From contig NW_018344015.1 in assembly GCF_002099425.1 (NCBI RefSeq), forward strand, positions 7,540,001 to 7,604,000: a stretch of 64,000 bases of DNA, read 5' to 3'. The notes under the pieces are model-generated. The model made no database searches and was not told the DNA's origin. It was given only the letters and a program-made list of their open reading frames with translations. The position numbers and the translations under genes are program-made. This document shows, in pieces, positions 10,016 through 22,358 of the stretch; position 1 is the first letter of the stretch, and every line of letters starts with the position of its first letter. This stretch comes from Phascolarctos cinereus. Lineage: Eukaryota > Chordata > Mammalia > Diprotodontia > Phascolarctidae.

Positions 10016-11891
10016 TAGGGCAGACTCTATTCTCAATTTCCCAATTTCTAATTGCACTGGCAAGCTGGGTCCCTAGAGAGTGACTGGTTACTTCTTCCTT
10101 TCAGAATACTAGAGCTAACCCTGAGGGGTGGGGGTTGTCTCTGAGGCTCTTGCTCACAAGTCCACAATAGTGTACTATGACGTTGATTATTAATTGATAT
10201 CAATTTATCAGCCAGCCTTAATTACTTTTAGCAATAGGCATTTCCTAAGATACCGCGGTAAGAACAATTGGTATAAACATCCCCCTAAATCAGGGCATAT
10301 TCCTCCACAAGTACATACAAACTCCAAAGGAAATAAGTTTAAAGCACATGTGACTAAGGGATAACTCACAGATATTGGAATTTCTTTTACTGAAAATCCT
10401 CTCACCCCCTCCCCTTTCAAAAGGCTCAAGTTTCTCTTGGGGGATGGGATAACCTCCTATTGGGCTTCTTGCAGAGTCCAAAAGTTGTCTTTCATCAGGG
10501 TACTTAGTTTGTCCTTCTGCTGCAATTGTAGATTTTGCTGCTGTCCAGTGCTGTTCCAAGGATACTTCATGGATACTAATGAGAAGTCAGAACTCCTGAC
10601 CTTTTGAAGGTCATATGGTCTTCCTTTAGTCAAAGTTCCAAAGTCAAGGAACAGAGGCTCTTTTCCTCCCCACACTTCCAAACAAATTCCATCTTAAGAC
10701 TTGGCTAGAACTTCTGCCATGGCTGAGCTGGTCTCTACTCAATTACTGTTGTAAACTAGCTTGCTATTTTATCTATCTAAACACTATAAACAACTTGTGG
10801 TGTAGCATTGTGTTATTTAATCCACTGGTTTCCAAATTAAATAAAGACTTTTTGTGCCTCGTTTAATGCATTATTGATTGATTTGTAACCTCACTCACAA
10901 GGCCCATTGGAATGGGACTCTACTTATTGGTGGAAATCAATTCCCTGCTCCTGCCTTAGGGGTGGAGCAGAGTTGGAAAGCAGAAGAACTTCAGTTTCTT
11001 TGGGTTTCTTCAGTCTTTTTCAAGCTTTCTTTGAATCACTGATTCTCTTTGGACTTCAAGTACTTCTGGCTTTTAGCTCCAAGAGAGAAGATGGAAGATG
11101 ACAACCCCACTTTAGGTTGCTGAAGGAAAAGACTCTGGGAAGAAGCTGACCTGAGAGGAGCTACAGTCTCTATCATGCCCCTGTCCTCAGATTCCAAAGG
11201 TAGTCACTTCAGGGAACTTCCCCTTAGGTGAGATTTGGAACCCTGTCTTGGTTGAGCTGAGTTACTTTATTCCCAGTGGAAGCACTCTTTCACTCTGTAT
11301 TGTCAAGTATGTATTCTCCTATATATACTTTCACTTCTATTTTGCTACCAACTTGGGAAATGAGTTTCTTGGCTATGGGTTAGCCCCTCAATAGAGATTC
11401 CCAGGCCCACCAAAAGTTAAAAATTTCCCTAAAACAAGTTTTGAGAGGACGCTTTAGAGTCTGTCTAAATTTTACTGTTCTTCCAACTTCAAGAAGCCAA
11501 CAGTGCGCTATGTAGGAATCATTGACATTCCCTTCATCTACCAAGTCCTCTGTAGGCCTTTGCTTGTTTTCTGAGAACCAGTTAGGCTGTTTTAGATGAC
11601 TATTTGTCAGTTCTTGACATTCATTTTCATTTTCAACTGCCATTTCCTTTGTGCTTTATTGTGACTGATTCTGGTTCATAGTGGGTTTGAATAACCCTTT
11701 GAACATTTGACTTTCCCACACCAATAACTGTTGTAATATCTCTAAAATTCATTGAAGTAAGCACTTAAAGAGCTATAATTTTTGCACATTTTCCTGGAGT
11801 AATATACATTTTTAAAACGTAAAATTAAAAACACACCAAAAGATAATGAGGTGTATATAGCACAAAATTCAGGATTCACTTGATCAACAAC
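10016..11891. other. Unassigned sequence, partly LTR-like
   Basis: About 1.9 kb without a recognised gene. An AATAAA with a downstream T/G-rich stretch near 10840-10860 and several U3-like tracts suggest an old LTR, but I cannot match a family or find both ends. ORFs on both strands overlap and carry no domains. Confidence 0.35.
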
Positions 11892-12130
11892 TAGTTAAAG
11901 GGAAACCAGCTTCAATTCAGTATAATCTGATAAGGTCAGACATTCTCAGTCAGCCTGATTTCAGTAGATGCATAGTATGCATGAGCCTTGCTGTCACAAA
12001 GTGATACCATATCAAAATTATTGTTTGTCCCAAGTAATTCATAAACCATTGTAATAGTCATTCCTTTTGTATCCCCAGTGCTTAGCACAGTGCCTGGCAT
12101 GTAGTAGGTGCTCAATAAATGCTTATTAAC
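11892..12130 (+). repeat. Direct-repeat copy A, ending in an L2-like 3' tail
   Basis: GGGAAACCAGCTTCAATT at 11900 begins about 205 bp that recur at 12878 with roughly 85% identity by eye. Here the unit runs into a standard L2 end (ATCCCCAGTGCTTAGCACAG, then GTGCTCAATAAATGCTT). Confidence 0.8.
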
Positions 12131-12184
12131 TTTTTTTAATAAATGCTTTTTGGATTGAATTGGACTAAAGAACTCAAGATTGTA

Positions 12185-12872
12185 CTTGTATTTCTTTTTT
12201 TTAAAATTTTATTCTGATTTTTAACAAAAAAAGGAGCATTTCCATTCACAGAAGAAAATAAAAGGAATATTTTATATGAAATCATGACTCTATTTCATGT
12301 CACTTGCTTTTTTAAAAAGTATGTAATACGTTCTATACATTACTTTTAAAACTGATTTGTTTGTCTTTGTCTCCTGAATTTCCTCTTTTCTCTCTTGTAC
12401 ATTTAAAAAAATGTTACAATGGCCTTATTTGTTTGTTTGTTTGTTTATTGGCATCACAATTGCCAAGACTCCATCCCTTGGTATCATCCCCCACCCTCCA
12501 TTAACTGAGAGAGGGAAAGGAAAAAACAAAAACAAATCCTTCTAACAAGTAAACTTCATCAAGCAAAATGAATTCACATTATGGCCAAGTGCAAAAAATG
12601 TGTCCCTGTTTCTCGTGTGTATCACCTCTCAGTTAAGAAGGTGGGTAATATTCTTTATCTTAAGTCCTCTGGATACATGATTGGTCACTTCTTTGATCAG
12701 AATCCTTTAGTCTTTCAAAGTTGTTTTCCTTTACAATGTTGTTATTCTTGTATGAAGTATTATATAATTATTCTGTCTGTTCATACTATTGGAGATTTTA
12801 TAGAATTGTCTCTTTTGTCATTTTTAATGGCACAACAATATTCCATTACATTCCTATACCACATTTGTTTAA
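12185..12872 (-). mobile_element. L1 3' UTR and ORF2 end, antisense
   Basis: Starts with a T-rich run (the tail on the minus strand) and contains CATTTCCATTCACAGAAG, a CCACCCTCCATTAACTGAGA block, TCCTCTGGATACATGATTGG and CAACAATATTCCATTACATT, the last from the ORF2 C-terminal region. It sits exactly between direct-repeat copies A and B. Confidence 0.75.
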
Positions 12873-13062
12873 TTAACGGGAAACCAGCTTCAATTTGGTA
12901 TTATCTGATAAGGTCAGATGTTCTGAGTTAACCTAATTTTAGCAGAAGCATAGTATGCATGACCATTGCTTTCACAAAATGATAGTGTATCAAAAGTATC
13001 ATTTATCCCAAATAATTCATAAACCATTATAATAGACATTCCTTTTGTATCCCCAAAGCTTA
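12873..13062 (+). repeat. Direct-repeat copy B
   Basis: Second copy of the 11.9 kb unit, offset by 978 bp. It carries GGGAAACCAGCTTCAATT, TATCTGATAAGGTCAGA, GCATAGTATGCATGA and TTCCTTTTGTATCCCCA. It is cut off inside the L2-like tail by the start of an L1 at about 13063. Confidence 0.8.
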
Positions 13063-13540
13063 GCGTAGTATACCCAATAACAACAATATTGTAAGGATGA
13101 TCAACTATGAAAGACTACTATTGTGAAAGCTATTCTAATCAAGACAATGATCCAAGACAATTCCAAAGGATACATGATTAAAAAATGCTCTCCACTTCCA
13201 GAGAGAAGTGATGAACTCTGAATGCAGACTGAAGCATACTTATTTTTTACTTTATTTTTATTGTTTATTTTGTTTATGTTGTCTTTTGCTACATAGCTAA
13301 TATGGAAATATACTTGGCATGGCTTCACATGTGTAATAGAAATCAAAGTGCTTGCCTTCTCAAGGAAAGGGGACAAGCAGGAGGAAGGAAGGGAGAGAAT
13401 ATGGAACTCAAAATTTTTTAAAAATGATTGTTGAAAATTCTCTTACATATAATTTGGAAATATTTAACATTATAAAATAATAAAGTTATAATAATAATAA
13501 TAAAAATTATAATGATAAAAAAGAAAGTCAATAGAGTAGC
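13063..13540 (+). mobile_element. L1 3' end, sense
   Basis: Marsupial L1 3' UTR in order: GATGATCAACTATGAAAGAC, AATGATCCAAGACAATTCCA, AAATGCTCTCCACTTCCAGA, a TTTTTTACTTTATTTT tract, TTGCCTTCTCAAGG, GGAACTCAAAAT and an A/T-rich tail with AATAAT repeats. Confidence 0.85.
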
Positions 13541-13966
13541 AGAGAATGGGTTTCTCCCAGTAAGAGCTGAAGGCTTGCCTTCACACACTGCCTGTAGAAA
13601 TGTGCATCCATTAACCAGCATGTAAACACATACTATCTACCCCTTCTCTACCCTGGCACATAGATGACTAATCCAGGAAGGGGTAGGAATATTGGCATAT
13701 CACTTCTCAAATTGGAGTGGGAGGGTTGGCAACCTAAGAGGTAGAGGATCTGCCATCAGGAAATACACTAAAAATTCTCCCACAGGCACAGATCATCATA
13801 AAGCTTTGGGAATGTACTTATTTTCATTGGCTAGAGAATATGTTTTCTGTTAGTGTTGGTAAAGGTACATAACATACTCCCTCTTTATACTTCATTTGGC
13901 TGGATGATAAACACTTTCAGATGAAATGTTTTTGTACCATAGAAGTCACATCAAGAAGTATATTAT
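13541..13966. other. Unassigned sequence
   Basis: No gene or repeat recognised. Confidence 0.5.
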
Positions 13967-14185
13967 AATAGATGGAATACCAGAATTGGAGTCAGAAAGA
14001 TCTGAATTCAAATCCTAACTCTGTAAGGTACGGGCTGTGTAACCCTAGAAAAATCAGTTAACCTCTTCATGCCCCCAAACAACTCTCTAAGACCGTAAGT
14101 TACCATATACTTGTTGACTTTTATCAGAGGAGGAAATTTCTATGTTGGGAGAATTTTCTACATTGACAGAATCACAGGTCCAGGA
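13967..14185 (+). mobile_element. tRNA-derived CORE-SINE with CAACTCTCTAAGAC tail
   Basis: Head GATGGAATACCAGAATTGGA, B-box-like GAATTCAAATCC, then core and a tail CAACTCTCTAAGACCGTAAG ending near GAATCACAGGTCCAGG. The same tail type occurs at 22003-22262. Confidence 0.7.
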
Positions 14186-14851
14186 AAAAATAAGAGGATA
14201 ACTTAACATCTGCTTTAAAAAAAAGAGAGAGGGGAGGTTGAACTCCATGTTCTCTAGACTTTAGTTACAAATCTTATGATTTTACAGTGATAATATCGAG
14301 CACCAGCAACAATCATCCCAGAGATTAAGAATTTTTTTGTTACGTCATAACTTTGTTATTATGATGATTCTAAGTATCCACTAGTAAAAAGTATTTAGAA
14401 GAGTTATGGCATTTGTCAACAGGATTCCGCTATCTAGTAGTAACTATTATCTGATAAAATGAAGATACTTCCTATTCCTACTACAAAGTATGGTTCATAA
14501 AGTGGGGTGGTAGTGTTGGTGTGGAAATGTTTTTTCTCTCTTATATATGATTTCTGAATGTCTCAAAGCATGCAACTTAAGTATATTTGTTTATCAAATG
14601 ATTGTTTATTATCCATATTTACTATACCACATCTGTTTTGGATTTGAAAAAAGCAAATAAATCACCCCCTTCCCCTTCCTCTCTTCAGCCTTCATTTAAT
14701 TATTCCTCAGTTCCATCTTATGATATCCTTGCTGTCATGCAGATTTTTCTTTAATTTTTCTCTCCTTTGATCCTGGAGTAACTTCTGCATTAATTATTTG
14801 GTTACCTATATAAGCAAATAGAAAGAAACATAATGAGTGTGAAAAAAGTAC
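14186..14851. other. Unassigned sequence
   Basis: No gene recognised. A TACGTCA half-CRE and a short TCATAAC/GTTATTATGA palindrome lie near 14340-14365. Confidence 0.45.
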
Positions 14852-15489
14852 TGTATATTACCCTGGGGGTTAAAATTGTCCGACCTACAATAAAAGAGAC
14901 TGAGGCAAAGCTCTGAGTCAATGGCACTTTATTAAAGGATCCATGGTCTCCTCTAATGAAGTAAACCTCAGAACTTCTTCACAATCTGAGATGTCCCCCT
15001 CTTCTAGGACCTTGTTTTCATAGGGTTTGATACCCCAAAATTGAAAAGAAGCTTGGTGAAATACAGAATCTCATTAGTTGATAGACCTTGCTCTTGAGGG
15101 CCAAAAATGGCATATCAGCAGGGGGATCACAGGGTGGGCAAAGCATAGAGCATCTCCACTAAGTGGTCATAAGATGGACACTTGCTCATGTTGGACAAGA
15201 GAGAGGTTCAGAGGTACAAAAATAAATTGGGGGACTTTCCAAAGCATCAAGGCATACCGCATATGCTGGGTGTGGACATGGAATTTGAGTAAAACAGGGT
15301 GGAGATATCTTTGACAGTATTCTTGTAATTGTGCAAGTGAGCCTCATAACTTGGTAAACAAGTGGTGAACATTACATTAAAGTTTGAGGCCCACTATAAG
15401 AACCTATCTAGCTAATTATCCCTACGTGATATTTATAAATTTAATGCTGATTTGAATAGAGTAGGTGTCCAAATGAATTTATTCTCACA
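14852..15489 (-). mobile_element. LTR of an endogenous retrovirus fossil (type A)
   Basis: Read on the minus strand it opens TGTGAG and closes ATATACA, the TG...CA pattern of an LTR. It has AATAAAGTGCC as poly(A) signal followed by a short R/U5. Immediately upstream on the minus strand is a purine run (AAAGTGAGGGGAA) that fits a polypurine tract, so this would be a 3' LTR. Length is about 638 bp. I cannot name the family. It is old and broken. Confidence 0.6.
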
Positions 15490-16420
15490 TTCCCCTCACT
15501 TTGATCCACAGAAAGACCTCAGTGTTTCTTTGAATCATTACAATCTAAATACCTGGAGGGCAATCCTCCACAGGCAATGCAAAACCAGAAGGGGGCAGTC
15601 CCCTTACTGAGGTGCAAAGGTGACAGTAGAGAAGAGGGAAATGGGCACAACTTATAACATACTGATTATGTTCCATTTGATTAGGCATTAACTCATAACA
15701 TGCTAAATATACAATAAATATCTGAGGTGACTCACTAACCAAGAACCATGAGGGACAAGTATGTCCTAGCAAAAAATGCCCTCCAAGTTAAGACAATCAG
15801 GGGACCGTAGGGCATAGGTTCAAGCACAGTAGTATAAGCATTGTTTGCCCTGCGTACAGGTTCTGGAAAGCTTTTGAGTTTATGAAAATGATTCAACCAA
15901 TTTTAACAAATAGCTTCTCCATTATGGTGGTAGTGCAAGGCAACATTCCTGCAGACAACACTGATCTAGATGACTATAGCATAGAGAGTGGAGGAAAATA
16001 AGGAATAAGTTGAGTTCCAGGAAAAAAGAAATTATCTGTCATTGCTGTCAGTGGTGGAGCAAAAGCCAAAGCAGGAGACTGAAAAGGAAGATCTAAGGTT
16101 TCAGTCACTGCAGGTTCAGGAACAGGTGGATTAGGAATCATTTGTGGAGGGGATGATGATGATAAAGGTGTTGTGCTTACTTGTTGCATCTCATAAGCTG
16201 TTCAGTCTCTGAAACATCCTCTGATGCAATCCTGTGGTCCTCTGGAGATCTCTTCTCTTAGGAATAGTGAAATGAGTTGGGCTTCAGAGCAGCTTCTAGT
16301 GGATTTGCTTCTCCACTTCAGGTCACGTGCGGAGATCCCCTTCTCTGCTAAAAATCTCTGACAAAATAGATTTTGATATAATTCTAGTTTGCTACAACAA
16401 TAACCAGGTCAGGGAGTGAG
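15490..16420 (-). mobile_element. Endogenous retrovirus interior, gag-like remnant
   Basis: Minus-strand sequence next to the type A LTR. A short proline- and serine-rich open stretch at 15974-16189 is the kind of composition seen in retroviral gag between matrix and capsid. This is composition only, with no diagnostic motif. Its closeness to the 3' LTR suggests a much shortened or non-autonomous copy. The element is a broken fossil. Confidence 0.35.
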
Positions 16421-18384
16421 AGCTAGCTTAAATCTTAGTAGCACTAACATGAATATCACTACACCAGAGAACTTTTTAAATTTTTTTTAAATTAGGAAAT
16501 TCAAATATGAACTGAAAAATTAAAAAATTCTGAACCCAAATTTTTATATTTGGCATATATAATTACCTAACCTATAAAACCCTATAGCTATGTATTAAAA
16601 TCAACTGAAAATTTTTTACTCTAGCTATTTTCTTTTCTAGCTATTCATCCCTCCCTTTATTTTCTCCCTTCGGAGGATAAGATTCTGGTAGAGGACTATT
16701 AACGTAATACTTTTTTTTTAATATGATGATGGCCCCCTGATACACTACTGAATTATTTTAAAAGTTGCCAAAATAATTGCAATTGTCAGAAAAAATTCTG
16801 GGGTATGATGCATAAACACATTGAGTAGTCAATTTCAAGACAGTACAGATCAAATAAGTTATTTATAATAAAACATGTTTGCCTTTCAATACATGTTCAA
16901 TATTCAGGTGGTAATAGTAAACCCAAATAAAATTGGCTTTTCCCATTTTGGTAACACTACATAGTCTAACGTTCTTTACTTCAAACCGAAATTGAAGACA
17001 TTTGTTATAGGCTTAATAACTAGCAGAACAATAGTTTTGTCCCATAAACTGTTCCATCAATACCTAGTTATCCTCACATTAATTTTAGGAAGAACTAAAA
17101 TTTTAGGCTAAATAGCTCAAATTTTATTATAAAAGCTTAGATGTGCTCCAGTGTTAACCTATGAAATAAGGATTTAATATTGTATCTATACTAATCACCT
17201 GCCATGATTACAGAAATTTACCATAGAAAGAAAATAAGGACAATACAGGGAAAATGCTTCACTAATTTCATGTCAATTCCAGGCTAGAGTTATTTAGATA
17301 GCCAATTTTATTGAGCCAGGCTTAAAAGGTGGAATATTTTTCATTCAAGAGTAAGTATCATGATAAGGAAATTGAGTCATAATAATCCTATCTCAGTCCA
17401 TGCCAAGAGTCATTTTCCCTGCCTTTCCTACAAGAACCCCATCTGTAATTCATGGATGTCAACTCTATAGGGTTATTGGCATCATGAACGATCATACCTG
17501 GAATTAGACTCAGAATAATATCAATTACAGTCCCATGAGGTATAACAGCAAGTTCCAAAAATCATACTTTCATACCTTAAGATGGATTTAATTATTAAGA
17601 ATCACATATCCTTGATGTAGATGAAAAAAGTTCAAAGTCTGTAATTTTATATTTCTAAAATAAGCCACTTTCTTAGGTCAGCTCTGAAGGGGTGTCTTCC
17701 TTCTAGATCCACTTCTTAACATAAACTCAATATAAAATAGAATTGTAAGAAGAATCCTTATATTGAGAATACAGATTTCACCTGAAACTTCAGAAAATTT
17801 CAATTGATGAATCATGAGGGCCTGAATTGGAAAATAAGTCTTTGTCTCTCTTAATGTTAGATATATGTTTCAAACAATTTTATAAGTAAAATTCTTAATC
17901 CAATTTTGAAAATTATGTCACATTTTTTACTAAGTAATATCTCCCAATAGTCATATTATCACAATGAAAGAATGTTAGCGGGCAATCTCTTATTAACTAA
18001 ATAACCCACCAGTAGTAAGGCTTCATGGTCTCCATTATTTGTGATTCAAATGACAATTCTAAGTGATCCCTCACTAGCATACATTACTTAATCAAAAAAT
18101 CATCAATAGGATTCACCTTATTTTACACTTGCCCTTATCAATGGAATTTGCTATATGAGGAAAAACGCAGGGACATAGCAGCATTAGTTCTGTTTGATTT
18201 TAGGTATGAGTCATAGGCAGCCGATTGTTTGACAGAATGTCATAGCCAGGCTCAGAATTAACCAAGTGGGAAAATGTCTTATTTACCAAGATGGGGATAG
18301 GTCAAGAGAATCCTACCTTCACCTTTGCAAGGTCTTTCTCTTGACTTTCCCAGGGACAAACATCCACCTGTGGCAGTCCTCCAA
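16421..18384. other. AT-rich unassigned interior, possibly retroviral
   Basis: About 2 kb of AT-rich sequence between the two minus-strand LTR-like blocks. I see no diagnostic protein motif, so assignment to the fossil is by position only. Confidence 0.3.
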
Positions 18385-19215
18385 CTGCAGGAGCACATGG
18401 CATTTCCCTTGAATGATGAACCAGCAGCCTTATGAGGAGTCAGACACTTATACCTGAATTCAAGACTTAGAATAGCAGCAAGTTAAAGTCCCAGGAGACT
18501 CTTCCTCAAACGTAAAACTTTACTAATTACAAATTACAGGCCATGGATTTTATAGATGAAAGTGAATTCTTACTTCAATATATCTGATTGGTTTCCCACA
18601 TCTGATAAAACCAGTAGGAAATAGCCACGGATTGGTCATCAAGACTTCTATTGTATCATGAATCATGGAAGTGTCTAGGCATAGACAAGTCCAGAAAAGA
18701 GAAGGAAAGTTAGGAAAGAGGAAAGGACACATCTAGAGTAACTATAGCTTATTGCAAATTAATCTTATGGATCTCAGAGAGATGTCAAAACCAGAGTGGT
18801 TTGTTGGGGTTTTCCCCCTGTTGGAAATAACCTCTGGTGCCCAAATAGGCACAGTAAGTTAGACAGACTAAGGATGAGTGAAGCAGTGAAACCTTTAACA
18901 CGCTTCCTGTAGGAAGCAGGTGTGGAACGCAAGATGAGCACACATATGCACACACACATATTCCCAGCCACAAGTCCCTCCTAACTGACTTTCATAGGTA
19001 GAAGTCAGGACAGGTCACAGACTTCCCAATGCCCACCACATATTCCCCTAGGTAAGTTTCAAGCCTCTGTACTCTAAGTAAAGTTTAATCATTGTCCTCC
19101 TTCCAGCCTCTTTAATCAAACAACCAGTTTCAGCTGGTTGTCAAAGCTCCTGACCCAGAGCTACTTTCCTTTTAATTTCCTTATATGGAAACATAATTAT
19201 TTCTTACTTCTCACA
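18385..19215 (-). mobile_element. LTR-like block (type B), fossil
   Basis: On the minus strand it starts TGTGAGAAGTAAG and contains a long U3-like region, TAGTAAAGTTTTACG as a degenerate poly(A) region, GAGGAAGAGTCTCCTGGG, and a probable end near TGTGCTCCTGCA. Its internal sequence does not match the type A LTR, so it belongs to another family or subfamily. Old; boundaries approximate. Confidence 0.4.
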
Positions 19216-19751
19216 CCCCAAAATACCATATCCAGTCATATAGTTAGAATTAGGGAGAATTGATATCAGGTGACCTAGAAGAAAGCCTCTAAAAGGGTGC
19301 ATGGGTCTACCATAGAGAATTTACAAAAGGTCCTAGACCAGAGTTGCTCAGGATGAGAAGGCATGAATAGATTACAATCTGTACTATGGGAGTGAGTTTC
19401 CTTATTAGTGAAATGACAAATCCATTAAAGAAAACATATAAATAAAACTATCTTTTTCCTGTTGGTGATGTTTGTCTCTTTAAGACTTACCTACCATTCT
19501 AAAGGTAGTGAACAATAAAGAATCCTTATCTTTAAGTTAGCTGTATAATAATGTATTATTTTATATATTATATTAGTTATAATTATAATAGAATAACTAC
19601 TAAATGAGAAAAATATATTTATATACATACAGATTTTTCTCATATATGTATAGACACATATTTTTTCTCATTTCTTCTTTTTTCCCCCCAACCTTAACTC
19701 TGATACATCCATGGATTGACTGTCAACTGACTGATAAGTATGACCAAAAAA
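19216..19751. other. Unassigned AT-rich sequence
   Basis: Contains TATA-rich simple sequence near 19545-19640 and no recognised gene. Confidence 0.5.
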
Positions 19752-20688
19752 AAAAAACCCTATGAAAATAATCCTGGTGTATGGTCCAACATCACTTAAT
19801 GAGGACTAGTTGGTAAAGAAATGTAATAAGACTCTACAAATAAAGTTAATATATACTCTTATACTTAGTGAATTCAATGCAAATGTGGGAAAACAAAAGA
19901 ATGGTTAGAAAGATATAAAAAAGCATGTTTTAGGAAGAAGAAATGAGAGATACCAAAGACTTGGAGATTGCACAGAAACCTCATCATAACATTTTCTTCA
20001 AGATAAGAATTGGTAAGCATTGGCAGGACTGGAAAATGAAATAGATTACATTTTAGCAGTTGAGAAAAGACATTTTACTGATGTGGAGCTAGCTGTTACG
20101 TACAGTCGTTACACTGTTGTATATAGGACATTAACACATCAGAGCTGAGGTCAGGGGGGAAAATGGAAAAATATAAGGCATACAATTGAAACAATTTGAC
20201 ACTGAGCTATTTCACAAATAATAGAAGATCAATGAGAAAAGGATATCAAAAAGAATGTCTACAACGACTGTAATGATTTTAATACAGAAGTTAAATTGAT
20301 ATAAAATTAGTTGCCACAAGAAGAAAACCAAAAAAGCCAAGAAAGCACCTTAATCAGCAAATATCTGACTTACCAAATGGAGAAGGATGACTGCCAAAGG
20401 CAATAAATACTAGGTTAGAGTATAAATTTATTTATAATATCTTATTATGGATGAGAGACAATTATAAGCAGTATTGTTTCATAAAGCAGAGAGTGATGGA
20501 GGGGAAACAAAGCTCAGCTAGAGATCCAAATAAGCAACTTCATCCTGAAGGCATTGAAGGATGAAAATGGAAGGGGGACTACAGACAAAAGAAAAACTGG
20601 AAAAGATGTATAAAAGTCATTATAACAAATTGTTTTCTCCATCAAAGATTGTGGAACCACTATATTTAGACCCTAATATGATAACTTT
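19752..20688 (+). mobile_element. RTE retrotransposon, endonuclease and early ORF2 remnant
   Basis: Conceptual translation in shifting frames gives the RTE apurinic-type endonuclease signatures: ILVYGPT near 19770, DFNANVGK-like LILSEFNANVGKQ near 19860, a GRRNERYQRLGD segment near 19930, and DYILAVEKRHF near 20050. Further on, KDENGRGTTDKRKTGKDVY near 20560 matches the linker before the reverse transcriptase. Many stops and frame changes make it a dead LINE. It is interrupted at 20689 by another repeat. Confidence 0.75.
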
Positions 20689-21140
20689 GCTGCTGTTTGT
20701 CCTTTGTTCCCGAAGAGGACCATGACATGAGGAAGGTGATGCCATGACATACAAATGAAGTGAATTTAATTGAGGGAAATCTGTGCAAAGTAACCAGCCT
20801 CACTTGCTCCTCCAGAGCCATCTGGGTCTAGTGGCCAGATATGAACCAGGACAATTGGAGATGGTCCAGCTTCCAGTGTGGCCCTTGGCCTTTTCAAGCT
20901 AAGGTCGTTAGCAGGTCTCAGTTTGACTGAGGCAATGCCCATTCAGTGATTAAGGTGTTCAGACTTCTGGCCAAAACAGAAACAATGGTTATTTACATTC
21001 ATTCTGAGCCAATCAGGGCCCAAATAAGGACCAAGTAGGGTTTGGTTTGGGACCTATTGTTGATCAATCAATGAGAGCCAGAGTGATTTGGGGTTAAGGC
21101 TGGCCTTTAAGAGAAAAAAATCAAAACAAACAAACAAAAA
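20689..21140 (+). repeat. Interspersed repeat nested in the RTE
   Basis: A roughly 450 bp unit with TTCCCGAAGAGGACCATGAC, AGCCATCTGGGTCTAGTGGC and GAGGCAATGCCCATTCAGTG, ending in an A/CAAA-rich tail near 21110-21140. I remember this sequence type as common in marsupials but cannot name it. The A-rich end suggests retroposition. Confidence 0.55.
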
Positions 21141-21862
21141 TGGCACTAATGAGAACAAATAGAGGAAAAGTAGTTTTACCTGTTCATCCATGTAAGAAAG
21201 ACCAAATGGATAAAAGAATGTCTACTGCCTAAGTTTCAACTTGCATTTAGATGGACAACCTGTAGAGTGTGTTCATCAATATGCATGTGTGGGATAGATA
21301 GTACAAATGGACAAATTGGACCCAGAGTTGAACAGGAACATAGAAGTAGCTTGGATTGCCTTCAAGAAATTGCAAAGCTTCTATGCTGACCCCAAGCTTC
21401 CCATGAAAGCAAAGCCCATTAAAAATAATAATAGCACTCTACTGGTTTTGCTGTATGGCACCAAGACATACTTAGTCGTGGAAAACAACTATCTATAAAG
21501 AATTAAAAATGAGTATCATAGAGAGGCCAATGGAGAAGCACATGATGAGTGTAAGGATGATGAAACTTATACCCAATAAAGAACTCTGAAGAAATATAGG
21601 ATTAATAAGTTTTCATTAAGGAACTGTATGATAGGAAGAGAAAGTGGGTGGGCAAAAAAATAAGATAGCCAGTATTCCACAACTATCTTTGCTACGTCAG
21701 GAGAAAAAGAAGGCTATTAGAACATTGAGTGGACCTTGTATGGCAAACTGAAGAGAGGGGATGGACAAGAGTTACACAAGATGGGAAGTCATGAATAAGT
21801 TGTTATCTTTACCAAGGGAGGAAACTCCCCAAATTGATGAGATCACCAATCTATTTGAGTAA
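21141..21862 (+). mobile_element. RTE retrotransposon, 3' ORF2 remnant
   Basis: Resumes the RTE with a KTKWIK segment near 21210, then LDGQPVECVHQY and an open stretch at 21307-21498 with LDPELNR, IEVAWIAFKKL and a YGTKT segment, matching the 'LDPELNRRI..WIAFGKL..LPALLYGSET' part of RTE. KWVG.K and a GRGWTRVTQD segment follow downstream. Most of the reverse transcriptase catalytic region between 20688 and 21141 is missing. Confidence 0.75.
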
Positions 21863-22002
21863 TATATGCATGTTTAAAATAATGCTCCGGATAGACCAGA
21901 CAATGTCCTCATTAATGTAACAATGTATGTCAGTCTCCATATGATAAAAATTTCATTTGGGGAAGGAATTAACAGATATAATCTTAGTTGGAAAGGGGCA
22001 GG

Positions 22003-22262
22003 TGGCATAGTAGATAGAAAGCTGACCCTGAAACCAGGAAGACTTGGATTCAAGTCCTGATTTAAACACATACTATTTGTATGACCCTGGGCAAATCACT
22101 TAACTTTAAGTCTAGGCAACTCTCTAAGACTATAAATTAACAAGAAGGTATTTGCTTACACTGGTGAACAGAATTTCCTCATGGGAGCACTCCATGTATT
22201 AATGAAATCACAGGTGCTGTCCTTAGTCAGTATCAATTCCTTAAGGTGAGAAGTTTTACTTC
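22003..22262 (+). mobile_element. tRNA-derived CORE-SINE with CAACTCTCTAAGAC tail
   Basis: Head GGCAGGTGGCATAGTAGATA, B-box-like GGATTCAAGTCC, core GACCCTGGGCAAATCACTTA, tail CAACTCTCTAAGACTATAAA and ATGAAATCACAGGTG. Same subfamily as 13967-14185. Confidence 0.8.
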
Positions 22263-22358
22263 ACAGTGTTCCAAATGTATGAATTTACCATTTAAAAGAT
22301 AATGCTCCGTAAAAGAGTCTCTTAATTAACTATAAATGGAGCATAATTCATTCAGGTG

